The notes: generated by a model from the sequence alone, not told the origin. Shown: positions 11,391 to 22,103, numbered from the stretch's first letter. The stretch: DNA of 64,000 nucleotides from Alnus glutinosa (GCF_958979055.1 NC_084891.1:29074001-29138000); one strand, 5' to 3'. Made by a program: numbers and translations.

Positions 11391-12077
11391 ATGAAAATGG
11401 AGATCGAAATTATTTCCAAAGAGTGCATCAAGCCCTCTTCTCCAACACCCCCTAACCTGAAAACCTACAAGCTATCCCTCTTGGACCAGGTCCATTCATC
11501 CATCTATATTCCTGTGATCCTCTTCTATCCCATGAACCAAAGCATAAGCCATGATGTTGTTGACATTGTCTCTCAAAGATCACAGCTGTTAAAGCAATCC
11601 CTATCAGAAACCCTAACTCGCTTTTACCCACTTGCTGGCAAAGTCAAAGATGATCTCTCCATCGATTGTAATGACGAGGGGGTTTTATATTTAGAAGCTT
11701 ATGCAAACTGTCACCTTGTTGACTACCTCAACCAGCCTAATCTCGCATCATTGCAACAATTTTTACCGCAACAGATGACTTTTACAGATCCAGTTGCGGG
11801 AGATTATGTAGCTATGACAAAAGTGACCAGCTTTGCATGCGGCGGTTTTGCCATTGGTATCCTTGTTTGCCACATGGTCGCTGATGGAACTGCCTTCAGT
11901 GCATTTCTCAATGGTTGGGCAGCCACTGCTCGTAAGGCCTCTGAAGCTGTATGTCCTAATTTTGATGCCCCATCAATTTTCGTGCAAAGCGATGCATTCT
12001 CTAAAGAAGCAGCTATGACTACGTTTGCCAAGGCCTACAAATCAGGCAGGTGTATTTTAAGTTTTTTACCAGACTAA
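11391..12077 (+). pseudogene. BAHD2, truncated after the catalytic motif
   Basis: Encodes the first 222 residues of a BAHD enzyme, indistinguishable by eye from BAHD4 up to KSGRCI, and then LSFLPD and a stop. HMVAD is present, but the C-terminal half with DFGWG and much of the acyl-CoA and acceptor pocket is gone. The break falls at 12056/12057, where homology to BAHD4 ends at once. An in-frame upstream ATG at 11355 adds 12 weakly supported codons. As the promoter is intact a truncated transcript is possible, but catalytic activity is very unlikely. Confidence 0.88.
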
Positions 12078-12958
12078 CCTGTTTTTGCTTAGCACAACTT
12101 AAGCTCTTTAATGCAATTTCAAATTGACTATAAATAATATTCAACTTTATAAGTAATTTTAAGAAGCACTTTCCTTTTAACTGTTGGTTAGATACCGAGA
12201 GGACCAAAGCACTTCCCTTTGTGGTAGTGGTGGAACTTGTGGTTTATAGGGTGAATGTGACTCAAGATCTTCTTGACCTGTCATGGCTACAAGGAGACCA
12301 ATCAGACCAACATATAGTTCTTTTTGCTTCTATGATTTTAATGCAAAGGAGATGCTTGAATTTATACTTTATACTTGCCTAGGTCTACCAAATGGGTGAT
12401 TGTGATTGTACATGACACTTGAAGAAGGTGTAAATTAATGTTACTTTTGCTGTGCCAAAGAATAAATGTCTAGAATTGTGTCATTGTTGGATATTTTTGT
12501 CCCAATTTTAGGATATTTTGTAATTGTGTTATTATCTTAGGTGTCTTACATAATTTCAGTATAATTTTAATTATGTATATATAAGTTTTTGTGTATCATT
12601 TTATTGCAAGTCAGTTTTCAAGGGTGAATTATACCTGAAATTTATATTATTTGATATTAGAGTCAAGCACCATGTCGTGAGTTCAAGTCATGGAGAGGGC
12701 GAACTGAGAAATAAAGTGAATCGCAAAAAATGATAAATTAGAAAATGTGGTCGTATGTTATGATTTTAAGCATCTCACATGACTTAAATGCAAGATTAAT
12801 CATTTGTATATAAGCATTTGAACACATTTTTCTTGCAAGTCGATTTTCAAAAATAAATTACTATTTTCAATATTCATCACGCATGAGATTTGTCATTGAA
12901 AAAAGGATAGCATTTCATTACTATTGTTCAGCACTCAACTGCAAGGTAAAATGGTGCC

Positions 12959-13070
12959 TCAAGGGGTAGTTCAATTGGCTGGGTATTATGTCTCATGAAA
13001 TATAGGTTACTAGTTTAAATCCCCCCCTCTCTCTCTCTCTCGCGTGGACATGTAAAAAAAAAAAGGAGAG
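12959..13070 (+). mobile_element. tRNA-derived SINE with 14-bp target duplication
   Basis: Box A TAGTTCAATTG at 12967-12977 fits the Pol III consensus. A box B-like GTTTAAATC lies at 13013-13021, with one mismatch. A CT run and GTGGACATGT lead into an A-rich tail. The element is flanked by GGTAAAATGGTGCC at 12945-12958 and 13071-13084, a perfect 14-bp duplication. Confidence 0.85.
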
Positions 13071-13384
13071 GGTAAAATGGTGCCCAACAAAGATGACCGT
13101 TTCATGATTAAAGCTCTTAAGCAGGACATGTTACAGTATGATTGATGTTAATGCGGTACATTAACGTATTTGGTCAACATTTTTAACGGTAATTATTTTT
13201 TTTTAGGAAGTATCTTTTTCTTTCTCATTGTATTCTATGGGCTTTAGATATTTTCTTTAAATTGTGCTCTAAGCATCCTGTAATTTATTCATGAACAACT
13301 TTTACTAAGAACAAGAAGGGTAACTAACATAGTTATTTAGGGAAGTGTTATTTTTATATGTCACTTACAAATTGATGTAACGTT

Positions 13385-13475
13385 CTCGATAGGTAGCTCA
13401 ATTGATTAGAGACTACAGCTCATAAAACGGAAGTTATTAGTTTGAATCTTCTCTTCTTCTTGTGTGGATATGTAA
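13385..13475 (+). mobile_element. tRNA-derived SINE
   Basis: Box A TAGCTCAATTG at 13394-13404 and box B-like GTTTGAATC at 13440-13448, then a C/T-rich stretch and GTGTGGATATGT before an A/T tail. It is the same family as 12959-13070. No clear target duplication was found. Confidence 0.7.
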
Positions 13476-13569
13476 AATTTTTTAATGGTCTTGTTTTGAA
13501 ATTCGCTTCATTTATTGCTTTTGAACCCGTCTTGGTGGAATCATGATGGAGTTTTTTTTTTTTTTTAAT

Positions 13570-14756
13570 GTACCCTGCCCCCATTAAAAGTTCCTAATTT
13601 TCTTTTTACTTAGAAAAAAAAAAAAAAAAAAGGTTCCTCATTCTTTTTTTCTCACATTTTCTTCAGCCCCCAATTCAGAACCAGAAGAAATTAATTCACA
13701 CAAAATTTAACAAGACAGAGATCGTTTGTGTGAGTGACCCGTGTGGTAAGTAAATGAATTTCAGTTAAGTTATGGACGAAAATTGATTTTAAAGGGTAAA
13801 TTATTATTTTTACCTATCACAAAAATTTATGAATTATTTTTTATACTACAAAAAATAATTTGTAAACTAAGTCAAATATATGAAACAATTTTACATTTTT
13901 TCCAATTTTAAATTTCCTTGCTATCAATCCAGACGGCTTGCAATTATCCTTACATTGCAATCTCATTAAGGACCCTGGCCTTTTGGCCACTTGTAATGTT
14001 TCTTCCTCCCCATATTGCCGCAAATTAATTAGTTAAGGCTTTCTTTTAAATGGGTCTGACTTTTTTAATTAAATGATTTTGATTAGAATTGATCTATATA
14101 ATTTTATACTCATGTTTCGACACAACTCGAACCCGACATAATGTCTGACAAATTTTGATGTCATGACCTGTGAGCCCGACACAAGCCTAATACAAAAATT
14201 AATGATTTATAAATGAAATGTTTGACCCGTTTAATTAAATTGGTCGGGTTAGGGTCGACCTATATAGTCTTATACACATACCTTGAAATGATTTAAACTA
14301 AACATGCGAACAAGAATTGTCACCTTCACGCATGGGTGGATGGTTGGCTTTTCTCAACTAACTGCCTAAGATAGTGTGGTTAGTGGTGATAAAATAAGCG
14401 GATGCGATTAATAACTACTAACCGTCTACCCTTGTATATAATAGAGAAAAACAATATCGTTTTGGTAAGGTTTCATACTAAAACACAAAAACATGTTCAA
14501 AATAATCCAAAAACCGTCTAAATCAAGCTCTAAGAAGAGGCCAAAAAAAGGTTAAAAAAATAAAAATTTGTCCCAAAAGCCCTTATCCCGCAGGCGTTAC
14601 TGCAGTGCAGTTTGGGCATAAATAACTACTAATCAGTAGTTACTCAAAATCATTAACTATTTAAGGCAGTAAGGTTCGCATTTAGTAGTTAAAGACAATA
14701 ACTACAAACTATTACTACATATACAACCCTAATTAGTACTACTGCTATACACATCA
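13570..14756. other. Non-coding part of segmental duplication, copy 1
   Basis: Matches 59904-61088. No gene seen. Positions 14100-14290 carry CGACACAACTCGAACCCGAC-type repeats resembling the edges of hAT-like elements. Positions 14360-14756 also match 6350-6745 downstream of BAHD1. Confidence 0.6.
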
Positions 14757-15057
14757 TTGATTTTAGGAGAAACTTCAGAAAAGGGTATCGAACTATAGAC
14801 CATTTTGACGGAAGGATACTAAACTTAAAAAACAGTCGAACCCGATAATTCAATAACCATAAACCCTCACTTTAGGGTATTCCGTCTGGTTTAGGCGTTA
14901 AAACCATACGGAATTGCAATCACGTGACATACACGTGACTTACTTAAACCACACTACTCGTTTTGCCCATCTGCTAAATAAAAACGACGTCGTTTTCACA
15001 TTGTCTCTTCACTTTATCAACTCAAGCAGACAAACTTCTCTTAGGCACACACTAGCC

Positions 15058-15300
15058 ATGGCTGCCCTATAAACCGAGCCCACCGCCAAAAGCAGTGACA
15101 ACGAGTCGCCCATCGAGGAGATCCATCCAACGATGTCCAGCTACGACGACCCAAGCCTCCCCATGCGAACCTTCTGGACTTGGTTCTTGGGCCTACTCTC
15201 GTGCGGGTGCGCTCTTCTCCTTTCTCAACACCTTCTTCTAGTATCGTACCGAGCCGCTCGTCATCTCCATGATCTCAGTCTAGGTCGGGACCCTCCCATT
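15058..15300 (+). pseudogene. Captured oligopeptide transporter (OPT family) N-terminal fragment
   Basis: Begins ATGGCTGCCCTATAA, giving MAAL and a stop, and then in the same frame an acidic N-terminus SPIEEIHPT followed by DDPSLPMRTFWTWFLGL, the hallmark entry into the first membrane span of OPT transporters. A +1 shift after GLLSC allows SFLNTFF, YRTEPLVISMISV and VGTLPLPEH, which continue the OPT pattern with two stops. The fragment lacks all later transmembrane segments and cannot transport. Assignment rests on motif recall without a database search. Confidence 0.72.
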
Positions 15301-15398
15301 GCCAGAGCACCACAAGGCTTGGTTCTTGGAATGATAGATTTCAAAGATTTTGAAAATTTTATGAAGAACAACTTTAGCTGAAAAAACAGAGCATCAGG

Positions 15399-15861
15399 GA
15401 GAGCTCGACGTGGGTCTCCAGCCACTCCTCCAACGTGTTCGTCGATTCCGCTAGGATTGAGAAAGTCGTTGACAGTATTGGCCCTATCCCGAAAGTGGAA
15501 TGGGATTTCGAAGGGATTCACTACTTTGACAATGGTCAGCCCACGGTTCAATACCTGTTTGTTCTGGATACTTTGAATTTTTGCTTTTGGCCTGATAAGG
15601 ATTTAAGTTATGATCATTTAGCATTCGGGCTAAAGGCAACTTTACAGAATGACAAATCCCTGTTTAGTTGCTGGTTTGTTGTTTTGGTTATTTTCAAAGC
15701 TTGTACTCTCTCTGTTTCGATGGAACTTTGTACAGTTTTCTGATTTATATAGTTTCACTTTTACTTATTCATCGAAAAAAAAAAAAAAAAAAAATCACCG
15801 GTCCTCAATTACGTGAGTTGTTGAGATGGCCTAGACCACTTCCTTTGGAGGATGAAGAGTG
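15399..15861 (+). pseudogene. Captured queuosine salvage protein (Q_salvage/QNG1 family) fragment
   Basis: The first part (to about 15663) reads SSHSSNVFVDSARIEKVVDS, WDFEGIHYFDNG and VQYLFVLDTLNFCFWPDKD. The last follows the LNFCFWPD signature of queuosine nucleoside glycosylase/salvage proteins. After a T-rich, intron-like gap and an A run, the frame resumes at 15797 with TGPQLRELLRWPRPLPLEDE, the expected downstream part of the same protein. Retention of intron-like sequence implies capture from genomic DNA, not from mRNA. The piece has no start, no C-terminal half and no independent promoter. Confidence 0.72.
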
Positions 15862-16520
15862 GAAGATGTCTCATTGGAAGGCTCATGCCTAAGAGGTGCA
15901 TGCAAAAGGAAGTCTTTCGACTACTGATGTCGCGGTTGTGGAAGACTGTGGGCAATGTGGTGTTCAAAGAGCTTCATGAAAATCTCTGGCTTATTGAATT
16001 TTCCACAGAGTCCGACAAGCACCGAGTTAAAGATGGATGACCATGGTTGTTCAACGGCAGTTTCCTCGTGCATAAGGAGATTGAAGACAGCATTCCACCA
16101 ACACAAATGGACTTTACACATTCTCCATTCTGGGTCCAAGTGCACGACATGCCTTTTGTGTACAAGAATATTGGGGCAACCTTAGGAGCGGTGGGGGACG
16201 TGGACGTAACGGGAGATGGAGTTGGGTGGGGTCGTTGCCTGGACATTAGGGTCCACCTGGACTTGACAAAACCATTGAATAGGGGACGCACACTCAACCT
16301 CAATGGGAAATCTGTTTGGGTGACCTTCAAATACGAGAAGTTACCCCAATTTTGTTATACGTGTGGACGAATCTTCCATGCACAACAGAGTTGCACCGGC
16401 AGAGGAGGAGTCTGGTTAAATAATGATGCACCAGCCAAGCAATGGGGGATTTGGTTGAGAGCCGATGATCTTCGGTACAAGAAGAGTGGACCAATGTGGG
16501 CAGACTCGAGGCCAATCAGA
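15862..16520 (+). pseudogene. Captured DUF4283/zinc-knuckle protein fragment (LINE ORF1-like)
   Basis: The frame runs through KRCMQKEVFRLLMSRLWKT and ENLWLIEFSTESDKHRVKDG, typical DUF4283, then a TGA at 16038-16040, and continues as PWLFNGSFLVH. It ends with a CX2CX4HX4C zinc knuckle (CYTCGRIFHAQQSC) at about 16353-16394. Such proteins usually come from plant LINE ORF1 or derived genes. The open frame from the ATG at 16047 is 284 codons, but beyond the knuckle it shows no family resemblance. The TGA is shared with the other copy at 62363-62365. Confidence 0.75.
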
Positions 16521-17322
16521 AGCAAAAATGGTGGGAAGGCTTCCTCTAAAGATATTCTAAATACAACCCACGTTCTTCATACACATTCTTCAGCCACGTG
16601 CATGCCAAAGTGCTTGCCAAACATACACGTGTTCTATAAGGGTCATCACCATCGGCATGTGCAAGATCCGCTTTCCACGTCTCCCTTCTCTTGGCTCTTC
16701 TTCGGCCTTCACCTTGCTGCAAGCCTCATGAGATCAAACACCTTCCAGGCCATTCTCCACACCTGTCTGCATATTCTTGTAAGTGTTTCAATCATAGTGT
16801 CCACTTGTATGTTTATCCCAGGGAAACAAGGCACAACTAGTAGATCTCATGTTTACAGGGCAGGCCGCACGTATGGGTCCTGGCTTCGTTTTCGCATGTA
16901 GCCAGTGGATTTTCTCACCCTTTCTTCATCAACTTAATAACTGGGACGTCGCCGATGTTCTGTCGGAGACCGGACTTGGATGAGACAGATGGTGGAGATC
17001 AAACGACGTCGACGTGGGAGGTTGAAGGTGGCATGGTTTATGGTTTTTGTTTTCAATTTTTTTATTTTTTTTTAGAGAAAGAGCTGAGGGGCAAAACGGG
17101 TAGTGTGGCTTAAGTAAGTCACGTGATTGCGATTCCGTCTGGTTTTAACGCCTAAACCAGACGGAATACTCTAAAGTGAGGGTTTAGGATAATTGAATAC
17201 TCGGGTTCGACAAATTTTGAAGTTTAGTATCTTTTCGTCAAAACGGCCTATAGTTCGATACCCTTTTGTGAAGTTTCCCCTTGATTTTAAGTTTTTTTTT
17301 TTTTTAGTAGTAATAGTAGTAA

Positions 17323-17505
17323 GAGTAATGATTCACTGCCATTTAAATATACAACTTTTCACCATCTTGCCTATGTGGCAATGTGGTCTCTCACCTTAAT
17401 TTATTTTTAAAAAATAAAAAAATTCAAAAAGTAGTGGGAGACCACCTTGCCACATAGACAATGTGGTGAAAAGTTGTATCTTTAGGTGGCAGTAAATCAT
17501 TATTC
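17323..17505. mobile_element. MITE with 9-bp target duplication
   Basis: A 183-bp palindrome. The left end is GAGTAATGATTCACTGCC and the right end is its near complement. The inner arms contain TACAACTTTTCACCA and TGCC(A/T)(A/C)ATG blocks. It is flanked by TAGTAGTAA at 17314-17322 and 17506-17514. Confidence 0.88.
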
Positions 17506-17648
17506 TAGTAGTAAATGGTGTACTTACTAGTTACTAAGGTAGCGCCCAAGAAATAAAAGACGATCGCAACCAATGTCAATTTTTAACACCACTCCCTTGT
17601 AAGTTGTAATCTTTTCCTCTTATCAATCAAAATTATATATATATATAT

Positions 17649-17831
17649 GAGTAATGATTCACTACCACCTAAATATACAACTTTCCACCACCTTGTCTAT
17701 GTGGGAAGGTGGTCCCCCACTTTAATTTATTTTTAAAAAATAAAAAAACTTAAAAAGTAGTGGGGGACTACCTTGCCACATAGGCAAGGTGGTGAAAAAT
17801 TGTATATTTAAGTGGAATTGAATCATTATTC
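17649..17831. mobile_element. MITE, same family as 17323-17505
   Basis: Same ends and inner arms as the neighbouring element. It is inserted in an AT microsatellite, so its 9-bp duplication (TATATATAT on both sides) is uninformative. Confidence 0.82.
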
Positions 17832-17851
17832 TATATATATATATATATATA

Positions 17852-18800
17852 AGCCTCTTAAAAAGGTTTATGATGTTTATCCAACACATCCATGGTATTT
17901 TTGAATGTCATATTTGAATTTCTGTCGTTATAGTATACCTATATTGTCAAATGTCAAAGATCATGGATTTGAAATTTGCATTGGTAGGTCCTACTGGGCT
18001 ATTCACCTAATTAGGGTACGACTAGTTTACTTTTCAAAGTTTCTCTGAGTTTGAAGAGAAGGTTCCACATTTTTATTTAAAAAATTTTGTGGAGCCATTT
18101 TTCAAAGGAACCAAACGTCAAACTCTTTACATCTTTATCTACTTTAATTAATTATTATTATTATTATTTTAATTCTCATAGCATGTTTTTCACTTTGGAA
18201 GGAAATTAATTAGCGCCAAAACGAAATAATATTAAAAAACGAACTAGCTTTTATTTTTCAGCTCTTGATACTTGGGGAGGGAATCTGACAAATACTAAAA
18301 TTGAGAAAGACATACATTGCAAATTTTAATAATTGGGTGGACATTGATGCAATCTTTAGTTTGAAAGGACATTACAAATTGAATGTTAATTTGATAAGAT
18401 ATAAATGCTTTTTCTTGAGTAATTTACACATCACCCTATTATCTTCCATTACTCCAAAACTTAAAATAAAGAGAATTATTGGGATCAAAGTTTGAATTCA
18501 AAACTTTTAATTTTAATACTACGTTAAATCATAATTTTTTTTTAATGTTTAAATTAATAAAAAAATGAAATTTTCATCCTTTAATAAATATTTTAATAGA
18601 ATCAACCTAACCAAAAGATTTATATAATATTCAATCACGAAATTCTATACGGGAACCACGACATTCTACTGGGGACCACACCAATCGGAAAATTCAAAAT
18701 TCAAACATCTGTTAGCTGACTTTCAGTGGCCTTATCATAAAGGCGTTCGTTAACAGGTCTATAAAGGCGGCGTTCGTTAACGGGTTTATATTTTATAAAG
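17852..18800. repeat. BAHD downstream block, second copy
   Basis: Collinear with 7470-9500 downstream of BAHD1, without the nested MITE pair of that copy. No gene seen. Confidence 0.65.
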
Positions 18801-18814
18801 GCCTTCGTCACATA

Positions 18815-19125
18815 TAGGGCTCGTTTGTCGATGAACAATTCGTTACAGTATTATTTATGTACTTTTTTTTGTCATTTTTTTATATTTTTCACTACTAATC
18901 AACATCCAAATATTTCTACTTTTTTTTCACTTTTTTATATCATATCAATAATTTTTTATTATTATTCAAATAAAAAAATTCATTATAATACAAAATTTTT
19001 TCACTTTTTTATACAAATTCATTTTATTTTATATCACATCATCACTTTTTACTAATTTTAAAAATTAACAACCCATTACTCTATTCTGTTCTATTCTATA
19101 CATGTTTTTGTCAAACAAGCCCATA
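18815..19125. mobile_element. AT-rich MITE-like element
   Basis: Ends GGGCTCGTTTG and CAAACAAGCCC form inverted repeats around AT-rich sequence with TATCACATCA-type segments. Diverged relatives lie at about 2160-2290, 21640-21900 and 50620-50800. The target duplication is not resolved. Confidence 0.55.
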
Positions 19126-19308
19126 AATTCCACTTTTCATATTGTTCGTTGTTGAAGGGCGAAACCGGATATCTATATAAAAAAAAAAAAGAAGGTTGAA
19201 ACCGGATTAATCCAAAAAGATGTACGGTGATAGTGATGTGTAAAAATCATCTTTCAATAATTTATGATGATAGAGAGAGTAATTGCTTAAGCTACGGATA
19301 TGGTTTCG

Positions 19309-19487
19309 TTGACTTTGACTATCAGCACATGACTATTGACAAGTATTTTCTTCTTCTTTTTTTTTTTTTAAAAAAAAAATTATGATAGTATTTCCATGCT
19401 TACAAGTAATTAGTAGTTACGTTACGTTACCACGTATTAGATCTTGAATTCTCAACTCTTTTCTGTGAACCACGAGGCTATATATAT
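19309..19487 (+). promoter_or_regulatory. BAHD3 core promoter
   Basis: TTGACT W-box at 19309-19314, followed directly by TTTGACT, and a TATATATAT box at 19479-19487 about 117 bp before the start codon. It has diverged from the BAHD1/2/4 promoters between these points. Confidence 0.55.
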
Positions 19488-19603
19488 TACAACGTGATTA
19501 TAGTTCGGCACAACTCCACTCAGCACCTAGTTACTACATACTTGCGCTGCTTGTGAAAATCATCCATTTGTTTGCTTTCCATATATATCTGCTTGAAGGA
19601 AAG

Positions 19604-20962
19604 ATGAAAATGCAGGTCGAAATTATTTCCAAAGAGTGCATCAAACCATCTTCTCCAACACCCCCCAACCTGAAAACTTACAAGCTCTCCCTCTTGGACC
19701 AGGTCCATTTATCCATCTATATTCCTGTGATCCTCTTCTATCCCATAAACCAAAGCATAAGCCATCATATTGTTGATATTGTCTCTCAAAGATCACAGCT
19801 GCTAAAGCAATCCCTATCAGAAACCCTAACTCGTTTTTACCCACTTGCTGGCAAAGTCAAAGATGATCTCTCCATCGATTGTAATGACGAAGGGGTTTTA
19901 TATTTAGAAGCTTATGCAAACTGTCATCTTCGTGATTGCCTCAACCAACCTAATCTGGCATCATTGCAACAACTTTTTCCACAACCGATGACTTTTACAG
20001 ATCCAGTTGCGGGAGATTATGTAGCTATGATAAAAGTAACCAGCTTTGCATGCGGCGGTATTGCCATTGGTGTCTTTGTTTGCCACATGGTCGCCGATGG
20101 TACTGCCTTCAGTGCATTTCTCAATGGTTGGGCAGCCACTGCTCGTAAGGCCTCTGAACTTGTATGTCCTAATTTTGATGCCCCATCAATTTTCATACAA
20201 AACGATGCATTCTCTAAAGAAGCAGCTATGACGACTTTTTCCAAGGCCTACAAACTAGGCAGGTGTATTGTAAGGAGATTTGTGTTTGATGCCCCAGCCA
20301 TTGCATCACTTAAAGCCAAAGCAACCAGCTCAAGTGTGCAAAACCCAACAAGAGTTGAGGTTGTGTCGGCACTCCTATGGAAATGTATCATGGCTGCTTC
20401 CAAGGCCACTTCTGGTATTCAAAAGCCAACCTATATGACCCATTCAGTGAATTTCCGCCGAAGAGCTGATCCACAATTCACAGACTCTTCCATGGGAAAT
20501 TTATTTTGGGGAGCAGGCGCATTATGCATGGCTGAGGAGATAGATTTACCTTACATGGTGAGCAAGCTTAGAGAAGCCATAATGAAAATCGATGCTGATT
20601 TGGTAAAAAGCCTACAAGGTGATGGAGGGCTTTCCAAAGTTTGTGAGCTTATGAAAGCAACGAATGAAGCGCTCTCAAAAATAGAATCTTCTTATGGAAT
20701 GAATTTCATTGCGGTAACCAGTTGGGTTAACTTTGGTATCTATAACATTGATTTCGGGTGGGGAAAACCGATTTGGGCAAGCGGTGTTGGTTCAAGCGGC
20801 GATTCGGAGACCGTGTTCCCAACAGCAATAATTCTAATGGATACAAAATCCGGCGATGGAGTAGAAGCTTGGGTTGCGTTAGAAAAAGAAGATATGACTA
20901 TCTTGGCACAAGACAATGAACTTCTTGCTTTCGCTTCTTTGGATCCTAGTCCCATAGAATAG
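19604..20962 (+). CDS. BAHD acyltransferase 3 (clade III)
   Basis: Intact 452-residue BAHD enzyme with no introns. HMVAD at residues 161-165 and DFGWG at 383-387 are both conserved, and unlike BAHD1 and BAHD4 it keeps the usual SGDG in DTKSGDG. It differs from BAHD1 at many sites (for example Ile for Met and Ala for Val around the DFGWG flank, and a Leu-Gly for Ser-Gly change before RCIV), so it is the most distinct of the three plus-strand genes and the best candidate for a different substrate preference. The in-frame ATG at 19553 is less likely as start, for the reason given under BAHD1. Its downstream sequence resembles that after the scrap at 26757. Confidence 0.92.
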   Translation: MKMQVEIISKECIKPSSPTPPNLKTYKLSLLDQVHLSIYIPVILFYPINQSISHHIVDIVSQRSQLLKQSLSETLTRFYPLAGKVKDDLSIDCNDEGVLYLEAYANCHLRDCLNQPNLASLQQLFPQPMTFTDPVAGDYVAMIKVTSFACGGIAIGVFVCHMVADGTAFSAFLNGWAATARKASELVCPNFDAPSIFIQNDAFSKEAAMTTFSKAYKLGRCIVRRFVFDAPAIASLKAKATSSSVQNPTRVEVVSALLWKCIMAASKATSGIQKPTYMTHSVNFRRRADPQFTDSSMGNLFWGAGALCMAEEIDLPYMVSKLREAIMKIDADLVKSLQGDGGLSKVCELMKATNEALSKIESSYGMNFIAVTSWVNFGIYNIDFGWGKPIWASGVGSSGDSETVFPTAIILMDTKSGDGVEAWVALEKEDMTILAQDNELLAFASLDPSPIE

Positions 20963-22103
20963 AAAATGGTTTTTCTCCCCGGTGAAGATCATTCTAGCCC
21001 TTGTGACGTAGGAAGGATCATGGCACTTTTTTTTTTTTTTTTTTTTAAGTTTGGCTTGATCATGGTTACGAACAAATAAATGGAAGATTTTGCTTAATGG
21101 AACATATATATCATCCACACCATTCTCCTTGTTAGAGATTAATGGTAGTAAAAAATAATTAATGCAGTTCATGAGTTTTACTCCAGGTGCTTGTAATGAA
21201 GAGCAATTATGTGTCCCAAAGTGCAATTGACTGCACTATGATAAAATATACATATTTTATTATATTTTTATTTTTCATACAATTACGTGACAGTTCCCTA
21301 TCGTTGAATCACATCACCCGCACATGTAGCTGTAACCCTATCTAGCTTCCTTGCCCGCCTTGCCATCATTAGGGCTTTGGCTAATGTCCGAGTTTCACGT
21401 GGGACCGATCATGAGACTCATCACGTGAAATTTAATCATATTTCTTGATTCCTGAGCAATTATTGCGTAAGAATCATGTCTCAATGGCTTTTCTAATATG
21501 TGGGTTTGGTCACTCCTCTTTAAGAGAAATGACATTTTGTCTTTGATACTTTCAAAGATACAATACATGGCCATGCATTCTGAATTCCAAATCCATTGAC
21601 TTCAAGTTCTTGTTTGAAAAGATATATTCATAGTGAAGTTGTTAATTTTAAAATTAATAAAAAAGATAACATAAAATAAAATAAAATTTTTTTGTATAAA
21701 CTAAAAAGTGAAAAAATTTTATATTGTACTAATTTTTTTATTTAAATAGTAATAAAAAATTATTGATGTGATATAAAAAGTAAAAAAATAAGAATATTTT
21801 GATGTTGATAGATATTAAAAAATATGAAAAAGTGAACAAAAAAAAAAATCGTGAACAGTAGAATGCACTACTGTGTATTGTCCCCGTTCTTGCCAAACAA
21901 CCCCCAAGTCTTCAATGCATGATCGGCGCTCATGACTTTTTCTAAGAATAGGATATCTCCATTTCAAATGAAATGAATAGTTAAAATGAAGAGGAGACGG
22001 GTTTTTTTTTTTTTGGGGCGTCAAAGACTTTTTTGAGAAAAAATATATTTTATCCCTTTCTTGAACTTGCAATGCTTGTATTTTTTTTTTTTTTTCCTGC
22101 TTC
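20963..22103. other. Intergenic, no gene seen
   Basis: Contains the BAHD3 3' flank, poly-T at 21029-21049, and an AT-rich stretch at 21640-21900 similar to the MITE-like element at 18815. No open frame with family resemblance. Confidence 0.5.

Larger units (their letters stand above)
12057..13569. other. Foreign interval replacing the 3' half of BAHD2
   Basis: About 1.5 kb without counterpart in the duplicate unit, occupying the place of BAHD4 sequence 58340-59903. Homology resumes at GTACCCTGCC (13570 here, 59904 there). It contains two SINEs and no recognisable gene. No terminal repeats were found at its edges, so a replacement or deletion-plus-fill event fits better than a simple transposon insertion. 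Confidence 0.7.
14766..17280 (+). mobile_element. Pack-MULE (Mutator-like element with captured host fragments), copy 1
   Basis: A 2515-bp element with terminal inverted repeats of roughly 210-230 bp. The ends read GGAGAAACTTC and, complemented, GGGGAAACTTC, and both arms contain AAAGGGTATCGAACTATAG and ATTCCGTCTGGTTTAGGCG. It is flanked by TTGATTTTA at 14757-14765 and 17281-17289, a perfect 9-bp duplication, and the single unfilled copy of that site survives at 6751-6759. There is no transposase. The interior joins fragments of at least three unrelated genes, one with an intron-like spacer, which defines a pack-MULE. A second copy at 61098-63603 arose by segmental duplication, since it has the same flanks and the same target duplication. 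Confidence 0.92.
11005..17505 (+). repeat. Segmental duplication, copy 1 (BAHD2 plus pack-MULE)
   Basis: Collinear with 57288-63804 except for one replaced interval: 12057-13569 here against 58340-59903 there. Promoter, coding sequence up to 12056, the whole pack-MULE and the flanking MITE all correspond. By eye the two copies differ at scattered single bases, which indicates a recent event. Confidence 0.88.

Noticed and set aside
15058..15861. Functional oligopeptide transporter or queuosine salvage gene
   Set aside because: Both are short fragments with stops or missing domains between MULE inverted repeats, and they are duplicated with the element.
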